Source: Epinephelus fuscoguttatus (taxonomy: Eukaryota; Chordata; Actinopteri; Perciformes; Serranidae). From it: a DNA stretch of 64,000 bases. The first letter of the stretch is position 1, and each line of letters opens with the position of its first letter. The translations under genes were made by a program, and so were the position numbers. This document shows positions 1 to 13,400 of the stretch, piece after piece. The DNA lies in contig NC_064759.1 of assembly GCF_011397635.1 (NCBI RefSeq), positions 11,986,428 through 12,050,427 on the forward strand, read 5' to 3'. The notes under the pieces are model-generated. The model had not been told where the DNA came from and searched no databases. It was given only the letters and a program-made list of their open reading frames with translations.

Positions 1-1390
1 GCCTTAGGCTGGCCACAATAAAAGCCCACTCTGAAATGTGCAGTTTTATCACACAGCACAATGCCACAGATGTCGCAAGTTTTGAGGGAGCGTGCAATTG
101 GCATGCTGACTGCAGGAATGTCCACCAGAGCTGTTGCCCGTGAATTGAATGTTCATTTCTCTACCGTAAGCCATTTCCAAAGGCGTTTCAGACAATTTGG
201 CAGTACATCCAACCGGCCTCACAACCGCAGACCACGTGTAACCACACCAGCCCAGGACCTCCACATCCAGCATGTTCACCTCCAAGATCGTCTGAGACCA
301 GCCACCCAGACAACTGCTGCAACAATCGGTTTGCATAACCAAAGAATTTCTGCACAAACTGTCAGAAACCGTCTCAGGGAAGCTCATCTGCATGCTTGTC
401 GTCCTCATCGGGGTCTCGACCTGATTGCAGTTCATCATCTTAACTGACTTGAGTGGGCAAATGCTCACATTCGATGGCGTCTGGCACGTTGGAGAGGTGT
501 TCTCTTCACGGATGAATCCTGGTTTTCACTGTTCAGGGCAGATGGCAGACAGCGTGTGTGGTGTCGTGTGGGTGAGCGGTTTGCTGATGTCAACGTTGTG
601 GATCGAGTGGCCCATGGTGGTGGTGGGGTCATGGTATGGGCAGGCGTATGTTATGGACAACGAACACAGGTGCATTTTATTGATGGCATTTTGAATGCAC
701 AGAGATACCGTGACGAGATCCTGAGGTCCATTGCTGTGCCATTCATCCACGACCATCACCTCATGTTGCAGCATGATAATGCACGGCCCCATGTTGCAGG
801 GATCTGTACACAATTCCTGGAAGCTGAAAACATCCCAGTTCTTGCATGGCCAGCATACTCACCGGACATGTCACCCATTGAGCATGTTTGGGATGCTCTG
901 GATCGGCGTATACGACAGCGTGTTCCAGTTCCTGCCAATATCCAGCAACTTGGCACAGCCATTGAAGAGGAGTGGACCAACATTCCACAGGCCACAATCA
1001 ACAACCTGATCAACTCTATGCGAAGGAGGTGTGTTGCACTGCATGAGGCAAATGGTGGTCACACCAGATACTGACTGGTTTTCTGACCCCCCCTCCCAGA
1101 CCCTCCCAGTAAAGCAAAACTGCACATTTTAGAGTGGCCTTTTATTGTGGCCAGCCTAAGGCACACCTGAGCAATAATCATGCTGTCTAATCAGCATCTT
1201 GATATGCCACACCTGTGAGGTGGGATGGATTATCTCGGCAAAGGAGAAGTGCTCACTAACACAGATTTAGACAGATTTGTGAACAATATTTGAGGGAAAT
1301 GGTCTTTTGTGTATGTAGAAAAAGTTTTAGATCTTTGAGTTCAGCCCATGAAAAATGGAAGCAAAAACAAGTGTTGTGTTTTCATTTTTG
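1..1390 (+). mobile_element. Tc1/mariner DNA transposon, 5' end cut off by the window
   Basis: Cut-and-paste transposon carrying a Tc1-type DD34E transposase. The first 47 bases of the window and the reverse complement of about 1116-1162 agree at about 45 of 47 positions, both starting GCCTTAGGCTGGCCACAATA. The right side continues to about 1390 with sequence I recognise as the long terminal inverted repeat of a widespread fish/frog Tc1 family (…TCAGCCCATGAAAAATGG…). The outer part of the left repeat therefore lies before base 1. The outer right boundary is approximate, because the last bases (after TGTTGTGTTTTCA) have drifted from the family end. Confidence 0.88.
61..1074 (+). pseudogene. 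Tc1-type transposase, one premature stop
   Basis: Transposase of the element above; in an intact copy it binds the terminal repeats and cuts and rejoins DNA. The frame runs from ATG at 61 to TGA at 1072-1074 (337 codons) and is open except for TGA at 445-447, where family members usually have an arginine codon (CGA), so a single CpG-type C-to-T change explains it. An N-terminal paired-like helix-turn-helix region covers about residues 1-110. The catalytic triad is visible: D151 (FTDES), D239 (QHDNARPH) and E274 (SPIEHVWD), with 34 residues between D239 and E274. There is no frameshift. Inactive unless read through. Confidence 0.88.
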
Positions 1391-3740
1391 TAAATTATAA
1401 TGTTACCAATTACTAAATACCAATAACTGTCTTTTCATTGATTGTTAACAGTAAAATACTATCAACCAAAGTTTAATTAACTAACAGTTTACCAGTTATA
1501 AAGTGTTAACATGGAGTTTACCTTCTTTCCCCCCACACGTTGCATCACTAACGACCACAGGACTGAGCGGTTACTTATATATACATGATATAATAGTTTC
1601 ACATTTTTACTTCCGCAACATATTTATGTAACTGTGTAAATAATCTCTTGGAGTGCGCTGTGTGCTGTGTACAGTATGTACTATGTACATTGTACTAATG
1701 TGTTCTGGATCCAAGCCAGATGCTAAGCTCTTGAGGTCACTGTGTTATGTTTGCATTATTGTCTTTGTCTGTTGTAAAGCAGAAAAAAATGCTCTTCAAA
1801 TACGATTGCAATAAATTGGTTGACAGATGTATGACTAACACGTTTTTGACTTGGTGACTTGGTTTTTTAATTGTGGGCCATATACAGAAAAATATAAGAA
1901 GATATGGACCAAACAATATTGAATGTATAGTTTTTAACCAGTTACACAGAAAATTAGTTTTTCTAGACCAGAAAAGTGCATTTGCTGTAGAAAATCAATC
2001 TTTTGTTAAAATTACTATGCAACATTACGAAATATTATTGATTGATATGACAGTGGTTGCCTGGTGCCAACATATTACAAAAAGTATTTCTATATCTTCT
2101 GTCCTTTCAGGTCCACCACCATGTTTACTGAGGGAAATGAGAGTACCTCGGGGATGACGCTTCTCTGTAGTCCAAGGCGGAAGTTAGCATCGTGCTGTTT
2201 CCCTCGTCAAAATGCCTACAGACTTTTCCATTGGACTTTGAATTACTAAAGAAAATAAGCTTTGTGGCAAACATAAGTTCATGCTGAGTAAATCAGAACC
2301 AAGTTTTCATTAATGTGTAGCCTATTTCTCGCCCAAAATGTTTCCAAAAAGATATATTAGCTTACCGTTTAACAGTAATTCAGGATCGTTTGTTACTAGC
2401 CGGCCGCCATCTTGTTTCCTGTGGGATAAACAGCTCCTCACCTACAAGTGGAAGTTGGTTCGCTGTTGTGCAAAGCATTCTGGTTGTTGTAGGTTTTCTA
2501 GCCATTCCCCTCGATTTTCTCTGATCGTGTAGCACCAATTTTAAAAAGTATTTCTACTGCACAGACAGCCTAGTTTCATGAAAAGACAATTTTTCCAGCA
2601 GTGAAGCACTTTTTAAGAATTTTCTTAACACAGAAAGAAACACTAATATCTTCAGATATCACAAGCATTCATAATACCTGGAGACGAGTGGTTTTCATTG
2701 GATAGAAAGGGGATGAAAAACTGTTTAAATAACTAAAAGCAGTCAGATAAATGAATAAATCTTAGATGTTGTAAAATACAAGTACCTTGAATTTGTATTT
2801 AAGTGTGGTACTTGAGTAAAAGTAGCTAAATATATTCCACCCCTGAGTATTTCTATATTAGGATAAAAGAGTGCCCCAGCTCATCTGGGTGGGAATCACT
2901 GGGGACAAAAACAATCATGTGAGACTGTGTGGTGATGGTGAGGATTGATATCCAGAGGTGAGCAGGTCATCCGTCACACAGTTTACTCTCCCTTTCTCTC
3001 CTCCACCTTTTCTCTTCTGTCCCTCAACCTTTCAATGTCTCCCACCAGCTCCGTGTGTGTGTGTGTGTGTTGTTGTGGAAAGTGTTACCAGGATACAGGC
3101 AGGGAGAGAGTACAGACATAAACACTGGAGAGGCTCCATGTTGAGTTTGTCATTACGAGGCCGTAGCTCAGTCCACTCCTCTGACACTGTCCTCTGTTTG
3201 GTTTTGGAAGCTGAAGCAGGCCGTTCAATGACTCATCTCACACGCACACACTCACAAATATGGCACATGGATAGGAAGGTTGCACGGTCATAGCTGCACA
3301 TGTGGCACCCATATTCAACTCTCACATGTGTGTAAGAGAGGGTGATTTTCTTTGTGTGTGTGTGCCGTGGCCTCTTTGTGCTGCCTGAAAGCCCACAATC
3401 ATGCCAAATCATCCTCTCAGCACCGCTAACAATCTGCAGCCTGTCCCCCACTGTCTGAGAGATGACTCAGAGCATCGCTCTCTGCAGCAGCACCGTGGCC
3501 TTGACTGCTCAGCGACAGACAGGCATGAAGGGGGTTGAATGCAACAGTACTGACTATAACCACAGAGTAAACGTTAGTCAGAAATATGAGCAGGGAGAGC
3601 GGAGAGGAAGTTGTTTGTATCGACGCTTATGTCACCGGTCACCTGCTGCACCACGCGTCTGCTCTGACATGTACTGCACACATGTACCGCACATGCATCC
3701 ACACAGGTATACACACATACAGTGGTGAAACCCAAAGTGG
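1391..3740. other. Intergenic, downstream of cdh17; no gene seen
   Basis: AT-rich sequence with no exon-like open frames or protein similarity that I recognise. It holds a GT microsatellite (3053-3070) and the repeat fragment at 2700-2850. Confidence 0.6.
2700..2850 (+). repeat. 3' fragment of a hAT-type repeat (same family as 47639-48464)
   Basis: The stretch GTGGTACTTGAGTAAAAGTA followed by ATATTCCACCCCTGAG matches the right end of the fuller copy in rad54b (ACTTGAGTACAGTA … CATTCCATCACTGG). Only this end remains; no left terminus or target duplication is visible. Confidence 0.5.
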
Positions 3741-3755
3741 ATCCCAGTTTCTTTG

Positions 3756-3761
3756 TTTATT
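3756..3761 (-). promoter_or_regulatory. Candidate cdh17 poly(A) signal
   Basis: AATAAA on the minus strand about 635 bases after the cdh17 stop codon. A second AATAAA lies closer, at 4199-4204. Which is used cannot be told from sequence. Confidence 0.4.
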
Positions 3762-4394
3762 GGGAAACACATCAGTGACTGGTCATTACAAAACACAGAA
3801 ATGATCGTTCATTACACACAGTGACATTCTGGGTTTAAGATGTTTCCAGCTTTAACACAACACTCAACAGTTATCTGTCACATTCAACACAAAAGCTCCG
3901 GGTCAGAAACTAATTGAATTATGTGAGATGATTAAACTGCTAATGAAACAACCTGAGTCTGGGAGCGAAATTCAAATAAAATACGTTAACAAGCTTTATA
4001 AATGCATGATTAGCATGGAGCCACCTGACCACCTATTAATCAGCTCTCAGTTGTAAATAAACATAACCTCATGTAAATGCGTGTGTCTGTCTTTGTGAGG
4101 ATTAATGCGACTTTTAGACCTGGAGGGAGAAGACACTGATGGAAAACCAAGTCCTCATTTCTGCTGTTGCGCTGGTGAAGATTTAGCCATTAATTAATTT
4201 TATTTCATTTGTTTATGTGGCAAGGAAAATGCTAGTTAAAGTTTGTAAATGAGCCGTCAGCACAGAATGAGGGGCACAACTTGGTTTGAGGGCTGAGGTT
4301 TGAATAAGGTTCAGGTTAGGCCTGTAGATGTGATGGCTAAGGTCCTTATAAGTATAAAAGTACAAATATGCGTGTGTGTGTGTGTGTGATGTCT

Positions 4395-4480
4395 CTACAT
4401 CATGGCGTTCCTCTCTTCCTCTTCAGTTGCCCTCTTGCCCCCTTTATTGACACGTTTGATCACTACGACGAAGACAAGAA
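4395..4480 (-). CDS. cdh17: cdh17 exon 18 (rest of membrane span, tail, stop)
   Basis: Residues 838-865: VLVFVVVIK completes the membrane span, then a basic/acidic tail ending ERNAMM and TAG at 4397-4395. Acceptor TTGCAG. The very short tail is typical of 7D cadherins. Confidence 0.85.
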
Positions 4481-7400
4481 CTGCAACGGGACAAAAAAAA
4501 TACAATTTTAAGAGTCAATTACAGCCACAAACAAAATGTAGTCAGCAACATAAAACTATACAATAACATCAGACTGTATAGTGTGATGGATGCTGGTTCA
4601 CATGATGAGCAGGCCTGTCACGATAGCTACTTTTGTTTGACGATATATTGTGATAAATGAGACCATTTTATACCACTGATATAATGATAATACAACAGCA
4701 TATTAATGCAAGTACCATCACAGTCTGCAGTGTCCTGACACCATCAGACTTTTCTGGGAAGACTGGACTGGGTATCTGTAATAGACTACTATGAGTTGCC
4801 TACATTAGTTAGTCTGTCTTTGTTTCTACTTGTCAGTTTTTTATCAAGACGATTGTGTTTTTCTGGGTTTTTGGGTTTCTGTTTATTGCGTTCTGTCGGG
4901 GTGGACCAGTCGCCTCATTCAGCTTTGCTAAATTTGTGCTAAATTCAGGCTCTTATGTCCATTTTGCAAGTGTTGTTGGTGCTTTTTGTGGTTGGCTTTG
5001 GATGGTGGTGGCGTGTGGTGAGAGTCACTCATCAGAATGAGGAAATCAACACCAGTCTGAACACTCTACTTCTGCATTGCCTTTGTACATGGGACGCCCA
5101 CACTACCCACTGAGCTACTGGGCACTCTCAGCTGCTATCTGCTAGCTAGCCAGGTTGAGGTTTTAAGATGTAAACATGAAAAACATTTAGGAAAAGATGG
5201 AGAGGAATGGACTCCAGCTGAACAAGTATTCTACAGGCACTGGATAATAAACTGGACAACCTCCATGCCACAAAAATTTCAAACGGAATATCAGGAACTG
5301 TAATATCATTTGATTAGGGATGAATTTGGGATGATTTTTTGCTGATGCCTGATATGTAACAACTTATTTAACCAATTACCGATACTGATATCGATATATC
5401 CACATTTTTCCACACCTAATTTTAGTGATCATCAAGTCTCTTCTGTAGTGGAATCAGCATCATATTATGCATGCATACTCTTATCATGATGGCCCACCAT
5501 CAGATGGAGACATGAAATACAATGCTTTTCAATGTATGCGATATTCATCCATTGTACAAAATAAGAAAAATCATGTTGGCCGATTCTTCCAATATTAGCC
5601 AATACCGATGATGTACCGACATTAGTGTGCATCCCTACATTTGATTTACCAAAACTTGACTTCTAAATGCCAATCAACAGAGCAGAGGACTCTGGAGAGA
5701 AGGGAGGAGGTGTGTGCTTTACAATGGATAAGGACTGGTGTTCGGTTGGAAACATGAGGTGCTGTCCCGCTCCTGCTGTGGATCACTGCCATACACCGAG
5801 CAGAGCCAGCTGCAAAATGGCACTGTGTTCGGGAAGAGCAGCGGTTGTCGAGGTCAGGATGTGCAGACAGTTAAATCATTCCATATACAGAAACCGTGGA
5901 TCATCAGAACCATCCGGAAACATGGGCAATAAAGAAGCAGCCTTCAATGTAAGAAAACACCAAATAAAAAAGAAAAAGACTAAACTAGAGTGCACAAGTT
6001 AAAGGAGCTGATAGGGCCAATGGATTGATAGATTCTCTCCCTCCTGTGTTTCTGTGCTGCCTTTCCCTCATTTGCCCACCTACACACCTGCCCTGCATCA
6101 GCCTCATTAGTCCTTCCCTGCTCCAGTTTTTCCCAGCCAATCATCTCCCTGCCTGCTCATCTGTATAATCACCTTACTCCCCTCAACTGTGCTTCTCCAC
6201 CCTTTTCCCCACCTGCACTTCATCCCCTCGTCAGACTAGTTTGTATTTAAGTTCTGGTTTTCAGTTGAGTCTTTGTTGGATCCTTGCTTTTGTCCTGTTC
6301 ATACCGTCAATAAAAGGGATTTATTTGAGTTGCTGTTGCCTGCAGTCTCCTGTGTTTGGGTCGACTTGCTGCACACCGCATGACATGTACACCTTTTTAA
6401 AGAGCAACTACCAGAATCGTAGGATCTATGGACATGACCTCGTTCATTTTTGCTGACCTCAATGAGCTCATAGTTATCGTGACAGGCCAAGTGATGAGTT
6501 GGTTTTCACAAACTTTTATATGAGAGTTGTCACACTTACCGCAGAATCCCAGGACGCCAGCCAGGATCCCGATGGTGGGTCCCATCCCTAAGCTGAGGTC
6601 ACGGTTCTCTGGTGTGATGTAGCAGTAGCCCAGCTCTGTGCAGTTACATACTCTCACTGGTACAGAAGGAAGACAGCAACACATGTGTAAATAATCCGTT
6701 ATCAGGGACATGATGTGCAGTGAAGTGTCAGTTTGCCTTTAAAGGACGCAGCTGAGGTCAATCTGTGTAAACACATCCCATTAAAGTCACAAACCAACAA
6801 TGTGTTAGTTTATCATCAACAACCAATCACTTCTTGGCTGTTGCTTAGCAGCTGTGGCTCAGGGCGTAGAGCGGTCGTCAACTAATTGGAAGGTCAGTGG
6901 TTTGATCTCTGGCCCATGCAGTCTACAAGTCACAATGTCATTGAGCAGGATGCTGGTCTCATCGTAGCCTTGGCCACCAATACATAAATGTATGTGTTGC
7001 AAAGTGCTGAGAGTGCTCACTATGACTACAAAAGCACTGTATAAACACAGACCATTTACCATTTATCTCAGCCTTTGAAATACTGTGTAACCTGTGTTTT
7101 CTTGCTAAAAATAAAAGCAGTCTCAAAACACTTCCTGATTTCTCATCTCAGTCTGTGGAAACGAAGCCTCAAGCACATTTGTAGTCAGATCTTTAATAAC
7201 GTTGTCTATTGTGTGTGATTTTTTTCCAAATTTGTTGTTTGCTTTTCATTTATTTATTTAGCTTCTTATTTCCTCATAATGTAAAAATGTTCATAAATAA
7301 AAAGTTTAAAAAACATCACAAAATATAATTTTATATTTTAAAAAAACTTTTAAAGCAATTTCCTTAAACATATGAGCACTGTAGTTTTTATCAAGTCTTG

Positions 7401-10400
7401 CCCAAACAGGAGAAAATAGTTCATTTGTTGAGGACTATTTTCAGCGGCAGATTAATACATATTTTGTGACATAGGGAGTATATAAAAACAAGGCAGTGAA
7501 TGACTCAAATAAATTAGAGCCTGTGTTCATGGTAATGGAGGAACATGTTATGTATTGTAACAGTATGGTGCCTTGATATACTTTTAATTTTTTTATAGAC
7601 AAGAATGGAGGTAAATGGCACAGAGGAAAAAGTTATATCAGGCTTTGGCTACAAAGACAATAGATGTATGGATTAGTAAATTGCTTTTCGTCCTTTCTTG
7701 GTAGAAGACATGCTTTTAAGAATGTACAATTCATCTGCTATAATTAATATTTTGTTGAACATGGTTTTCCCACGTAAAAAAGTAAAATAAATAAATAAAT
7801 AAATTACTACATTCAGCCTTATGTTTGAGCCTCAGTGAGACCCAGATTCAGATGAGGAGTCTGTTGTGCACCAAAATCGAAGACTAGCATACGTATCAGA
7901 ATAGTAAGTGTAATCAGCATTTTATTTGTTTATGTTGCTTGTTAGCTTGTAGGCTAACTGGCAGTGGCTAACACAGCCTTAGTGTTTGTAAAACATGCAT
8001 TAATATCTGCTGCGATTAAGTTTTTGGAAAATAAAGAAAGGGAGCTCCGGGGGCAGGTTTACATCTAAGGATTGCACACTCATCCATGTTTGCTGTCAAA
8101 ACTTTGACAATGCTAGTGCTAACTCTGCTCCCTGTACTGACAAGTCTGCTCTGCGCTGGAGATTTCAGGTTTCTTTGCTGGTTTTGTGTCATTGAGTCTA
8201 TGAGTCTGTTTCCCTGTCGATACATGTTTGCCATATCAGGGGCCGTACACATGACGTGTCTTTAACCGCATGGAAAATACGAGGTCAGGCAGTGGGTGCT
8301 ACTTCCGTGCGTTTTCTTTGCCAGCTTTCAAAAGCGTGGTGGCAGGTTGTGTCTGAGGTTGCTAAGCAATCTTATGAAGCACCGCATCATGGCCTAGTTA
8401 CCGGAGATACTGAGTGCAAAGCTGATCTTCTTCCAGGTGCTGTTTGTGTGCAGGCCTATTGTCCGTGGGACAGATGTAAAGCCCTGTTCTAAAATGATCA
8501 ACTTCTTCTCCATATTTATCACAGAGTGATTATTACGGATGAAGAGAAAGATGTCTGTCGGCTGTGACTGGTTGTCCCCTGTGTGTTCAATATACAATCG
8601 TTGCACCCTGAAAAACAGGCGCTTAAAATGCATGCATGCCGCTCTGGTGTTGCTCTGTATTTTGAGCTCACCTGCTGCACATCTATACTGAAAACAATGG
8701 ATTTGAGGATGCAAAAAATGCAGCCTGCGTACAACCCCTTAGAAAGCAATTGGCTCTCATATTAGTGATTTATCTAATCTAGCAATACTGCTGTAATATC
8801 TGAATCTCAGATTTTAGGGAAGTGCACAGAGATCGCCCCCTTCAGTAGAGTATAGTAAAGGTCAGACATTTTGGGAGACATAAACATAAGAAAAAATAAC
8901 ATCTTTGAGTGGAGAGGGACTTGAACTTAAAGAATGAACTCACCCTCAAACGCCTGCGTGACTCCCATGCCTGCATTGTCTTTAATGTTAATGTTGAGAA
9001 TGACAGTTTTATCTTCATTCGGTATTTTCTTCAGGGTCAGTCTAGCTGATGTACCTGCGTTACATTCCAAAGCAAACAAAAATAATATTATGGTCTGCAC
9101 AACATCTCCTGATGATGACCTCAGTATTACAGCATGTCAGCGTACCGTCGATACTCTTCAGGTCCCAGTTGGGAGATTTCTTGCCGTGGGCGAAAGCGAA
9201 GGTGAAGGGCTGGGAGAAGGGGGCGCTGTCTTTGTCTTGGGCCTTGATGATGACGGGTTCGGGTTTCTTCACACAGATGAAGGCCTGGGTCTCCATCAGT
9301 TTGGGGATGTTGTCGTTGACATCCAGCAGCCACACGGTCACGACACGTTCTGCAGACATTTCTGGGTGCTCTTCAGAGGGAAAGCAGAAAGATTGTGAGA
9401 AAGGTTTCCTGATACAACGCTACTTTGTTACAGCACTATAAGAAGATATAAATTCACTAAATAAGTGTAAAAAACGGTTTAACCTTAGAAAGAATTACCT
9501 ATTCTACTTTGGGAAAAACAAATACTATTCAGAAATGTTTGGCATCCTTTTATCATTTACCCTGAAAAGAGAGAATTAAAAAGTTATACTGGGTCAGCTG
9601 AGTGAATTTGGAGATGACTGATAAGCTCCTCTGCTCGGAGCAGGATGTAAACCTTGCATAAATGGCTTTATGTTGACTAATGGTGGGATGATGTTGCACA
9701 TTGTCGACTACAGGCTGCAGGAGAAATATTTTCATGTATTTGTTTTCATCATTTTTAAATTTTAAGGGTAACTTCTGTATTTTTTCAGCCCGGACTCTAT
9801 TTTCCCATGTTGCCTAAGTGACGAATAGGATCAATAATTTTTGAGGGGTCCAGTATGAGTGAGGGGGCTGCAGGCGGCAGCAGCGAAACAAGCTGCAATG
9901 TAATCCCTTACATCTTACAGGCACTGAACAATGTCAACTTGGGTCCACTTAAAGAGCTTGTTTTTGCCACTGACAGGCTCAGATAGTGATGACATTATGG
10001 AGAGGATCCCTACAGAGGTTAACGTCTTTGTTAAAGGGTAAGATCCTTTTTGAGCCAAGTTAAGGGTTTATTTTTAACCAAACCAGAGGTGGTGATTGTT
10101 TGAACAGTGGAAAGACAAACGAATGAGTTTTATTTTTCTTCTGTCAACTCTCAAAAAAGTCCTGTTCACACCAAAACAGTCTTTGACAGGTGCGTAGGTG
10201 GAGCATGAATCAAAAAGGAGAACACCTGCACGCTGTCCGCACTTGCAAAAAAAATTAAATTTATTAGGCTACAATGTTTCAGTCATGGACCTTCATCAGG
10301 TAGATCTACCGAGATCTTACTGCTTTAACAAAGAAGAGGTCCAAACAAAGAGGTCCATCTCTGAAAGGATCCTTTCGGTAATGTTGTCCGACACTTAGAA

Positions 10401-13400
10401 TAACAATATGAGTCTGTCAGTGATTAAAAAAAAAAAAAAAAAAGAACTTATAGTGGACATAAATTGGCAGTGCTTAATTGCCCGCAGGGATTAAATTGCA
10501 GCCTGTTTCACTGCAGCGCTCTCACTCAATACTAGACCAATATCAGACTGTTGTTTTGATTAGGCACTTAGAAACAAAACAACAAAAATAGGGTCAAGGT
10601 TAAAAATACTGATGTTGCCCTTCACCATCTAACAGCCTGTGTCCACAATAGCACTTGTTTATCAGTGCTTCTGTTTTTCAATTGATCTCAATGAGAAGCG
10701 AGCTGCATGAGGCCGCCTAGAGAAAAGGCCCGCGCCCAGCACCTTTTTCAGAGCGCTCCTTTTTGTGTGGCCACACCGAGTTGAAAATCTCTGAACTTTT
10801 CAGAAAGGCACAGGTGACGTCACTGCCGCCTCTTTAGCTAGGCTACTGTATACTGTCACAGCAAAGACAGATCAGCCGGCGGATGTTACTGGTGAATGTT
10901 GTGCTTTTATCATTGTTTGCTTTGTGAGCCTGAAGCTGACTGTGTCATCAACCCTCTGTTAATATAGCATTGTTAGCAACCAGACTAATGTTAATGTCAA
11001 GATATCGTTGTCATTGTTGTCACATAAACGAAAAACAAAACTAAATCCTTTAATTCTATTAATTGCTATTATTATTCATACTTTTAAGATATAAAAAGTA
11101 TTGTAACTTTATTTAAAAACTGTGTCACTTCATAGCAACTGATCAACGCATCAAACACTCTAATAAGCTGTGATATATGAGTCTGTTATCTCACCCTTCT
11201 CAAATGCAGTTACAGTAACTTTGAAAGTCTCCACGGTTTCTCTGTCCAGCTTGTCTTTGGTCTTGATCTCTCCTGTGGCCTCATTGATCTCCAGCCAGCC
11301 CCGAGTGTCACCTTCCAACTTAAATCTGCACACAAACACACAACAGCAATCACACACATAGCGAGTAGATATTGAAATAATACGTGACACATCAGGCTCT
11401 GAACGCAGGCCTAGGGGAATAATGGTAGTCAAAACAAATCAATAGTCCTGTTCGGGTACTCGTGATGGTCCTAACATCATCCTGACATTAAAAACAAAGC
11501 CAGTGCACATCTAGTGGGACAATTCCTGAGCTATGAAAGCTATGCATGTGCTCAGTCTTCTATCAGAACATCTTGTTAAAGCTGGTAAACTGAACAAGAA
11601 CGTGGACGTAGTGTCAGTGTAGTGTCCCTCTGGTTTCTAAGGTGATGGTTGGAAGTCTGCATTTGGGTATGCAGCTCGGAGGTGTTTTGATACATACAAC
11701 ACCCCCAAAAATTTATAATTTAAGAAATTTAAGATTTAGGAAGTGTAATAGTTTTGTATATCAAGAGTAAAGTTGCTTTAATTCTGTAGAGGACTTTGGG
11801 GGCTTTAGAGGAACTGGTTGGTGCTGCTCTATGTTTCTACTGTTGTCAACAAATCCCATTAAAAGACCAAAAGCAACAGATTAGTCCATCTGTTGCCATG
11901 TTGGAAACAGTCCAGTGAAAACTCAGCACTGCCCACTGGCCAGAGGAAACTTCCTCATTTTACAGCAAAAAGCAGTTTTTTAGGTTACAGTGTTGATAAT
12001 AACAATAATTATAATAACTGAAGGGGATAGTTCTGATTTTTTGAAGCAGGTTTGTATGAGGCATTTATCCATAGTAGGTGTATCACACAACAGTAGAGAG
12101 CAAATAGCATGCCCCTAGTGTGGAGGAGTAGGCTGGAGTCCGGGAGTTGCTGGTCTACCACCACCTCAATTGGTTAGTTAGTCTGTGTTTTTGTGTGATT
12201 TTCGGATCCAAACTAACATGGTGTCCAAAGCAGTACATTGCTTAGCTTCCTAGCCGTTTAGGGGGTTAGAGGAATATAGCTAATTTGGAAGATTGATTAC
12301 ACACAATTAAACAAAGATGGCTTGATCGCAAAGAGGCACGTTAGGCTGGCTAAGGGGTTTAAATGTCGTAATATCATCCTGCAGAAAGGTACGTCAGGTC
12401 ATGTGGGAAACATTATAGAAGGGCTAGGGAAAATAGCATTTTAAGCATACATACTTGACCAAAATAAGATTTTTTTGATTCAAATACACTACTAGAAAGC
12501 TACAGAATGATATTCCGGTAAAAAACTAATGACTCAAAAATAATAATAATAAAAATGGACTCGCCCTTTAAATGAGATACATCATGCTTGGGGTACACAG
12601 ACAATACTGTATTATGTTTAGAATGATCAACTGATTGTTGGTTTTGGTCTCCTGGGATTTGATGGTTGCTGCTTGGTCTTGCTTGTGTTGTCTTATTTCT
12701 GTGTGCTACCTGATCTCTTTGCCTTCTGGATCCTTCGCCTCCACAGTGAGCAGCACTGATCCCTTGGTGGTGTTTTCAGGCACAGTCACATCATGGATGT
12801 CCAGACTGAATTCTGGAACCTCGTCCACGTCAGTGAGAGACAAGGAGACGAAGGCTGTGGATTCGCTGCCGTACTCCAGACCCTTCATCAGTGGCTCCGG
12901 GTTACGAGCATCAATCTGGAGCTTGAAGGTGGGAGAGGACTCAAAGTCCAGAGGCTGTTAGGAGACAAACAGGCTGGTTAGAGAAAGCAGGAATAAAAGG
13001 AGACAAAGAATATTTGACACAGTTGTGACTCTGCTCTCCGCTTGCCCAGTGTAATGTACATTTATAATCAAGGGCGCATTCTCCTTTGATTTCATGACAC
13101 AAGTTGGAAGAAGTCAGATCCAGCAGTTAAATCAGCTTACACTCTTGTGAATAGCAGCTATCAGGATGAATTACATAAATGATAAACATTTGATTTTCAA
13201 TGGTTGTGTCATTGACAACTTTTTTGATAATCAGTTGTTTAAAGGCCTTGACACATCAAGCCGATAGTCGGCCGTTGAGCATCTTGTTGCCCTAGTTTTC
13301 GTTGTGTATCCCACACTGTTGCCACTAGTCGGCCATTGTCTGCTTTTCTTCAACATGTTGAGATGGCGTTGTACGTGGTGGAGCCCACCAGTGAATGAAA

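Larger units (their letters stand above)
4481..6539 (-). other. cdh17: cdh17 intron 17
   Basis: About 2 kb. It holds an old repeat starting near 4610 (GCCTGTCACGATAGC), the hAT element at 5315-5637 and a retroelement-like repeat at 6040-6375. Hydrophobic open frames here (for example 4855-5040) have no support as genes. Confidence 0.7.

Noticed and set aside
49-468. Antisense open frame across the transposase
   Set aside because: Shadow of the Tc1 transposase in the opposite strand; no similarity of its own.
4855-5040. Small hydrophobic protein in cdh17 intron 17
   Set aside because: T-rich intronic sequence gives hydrophobic codons; no conservation or regulatory context.
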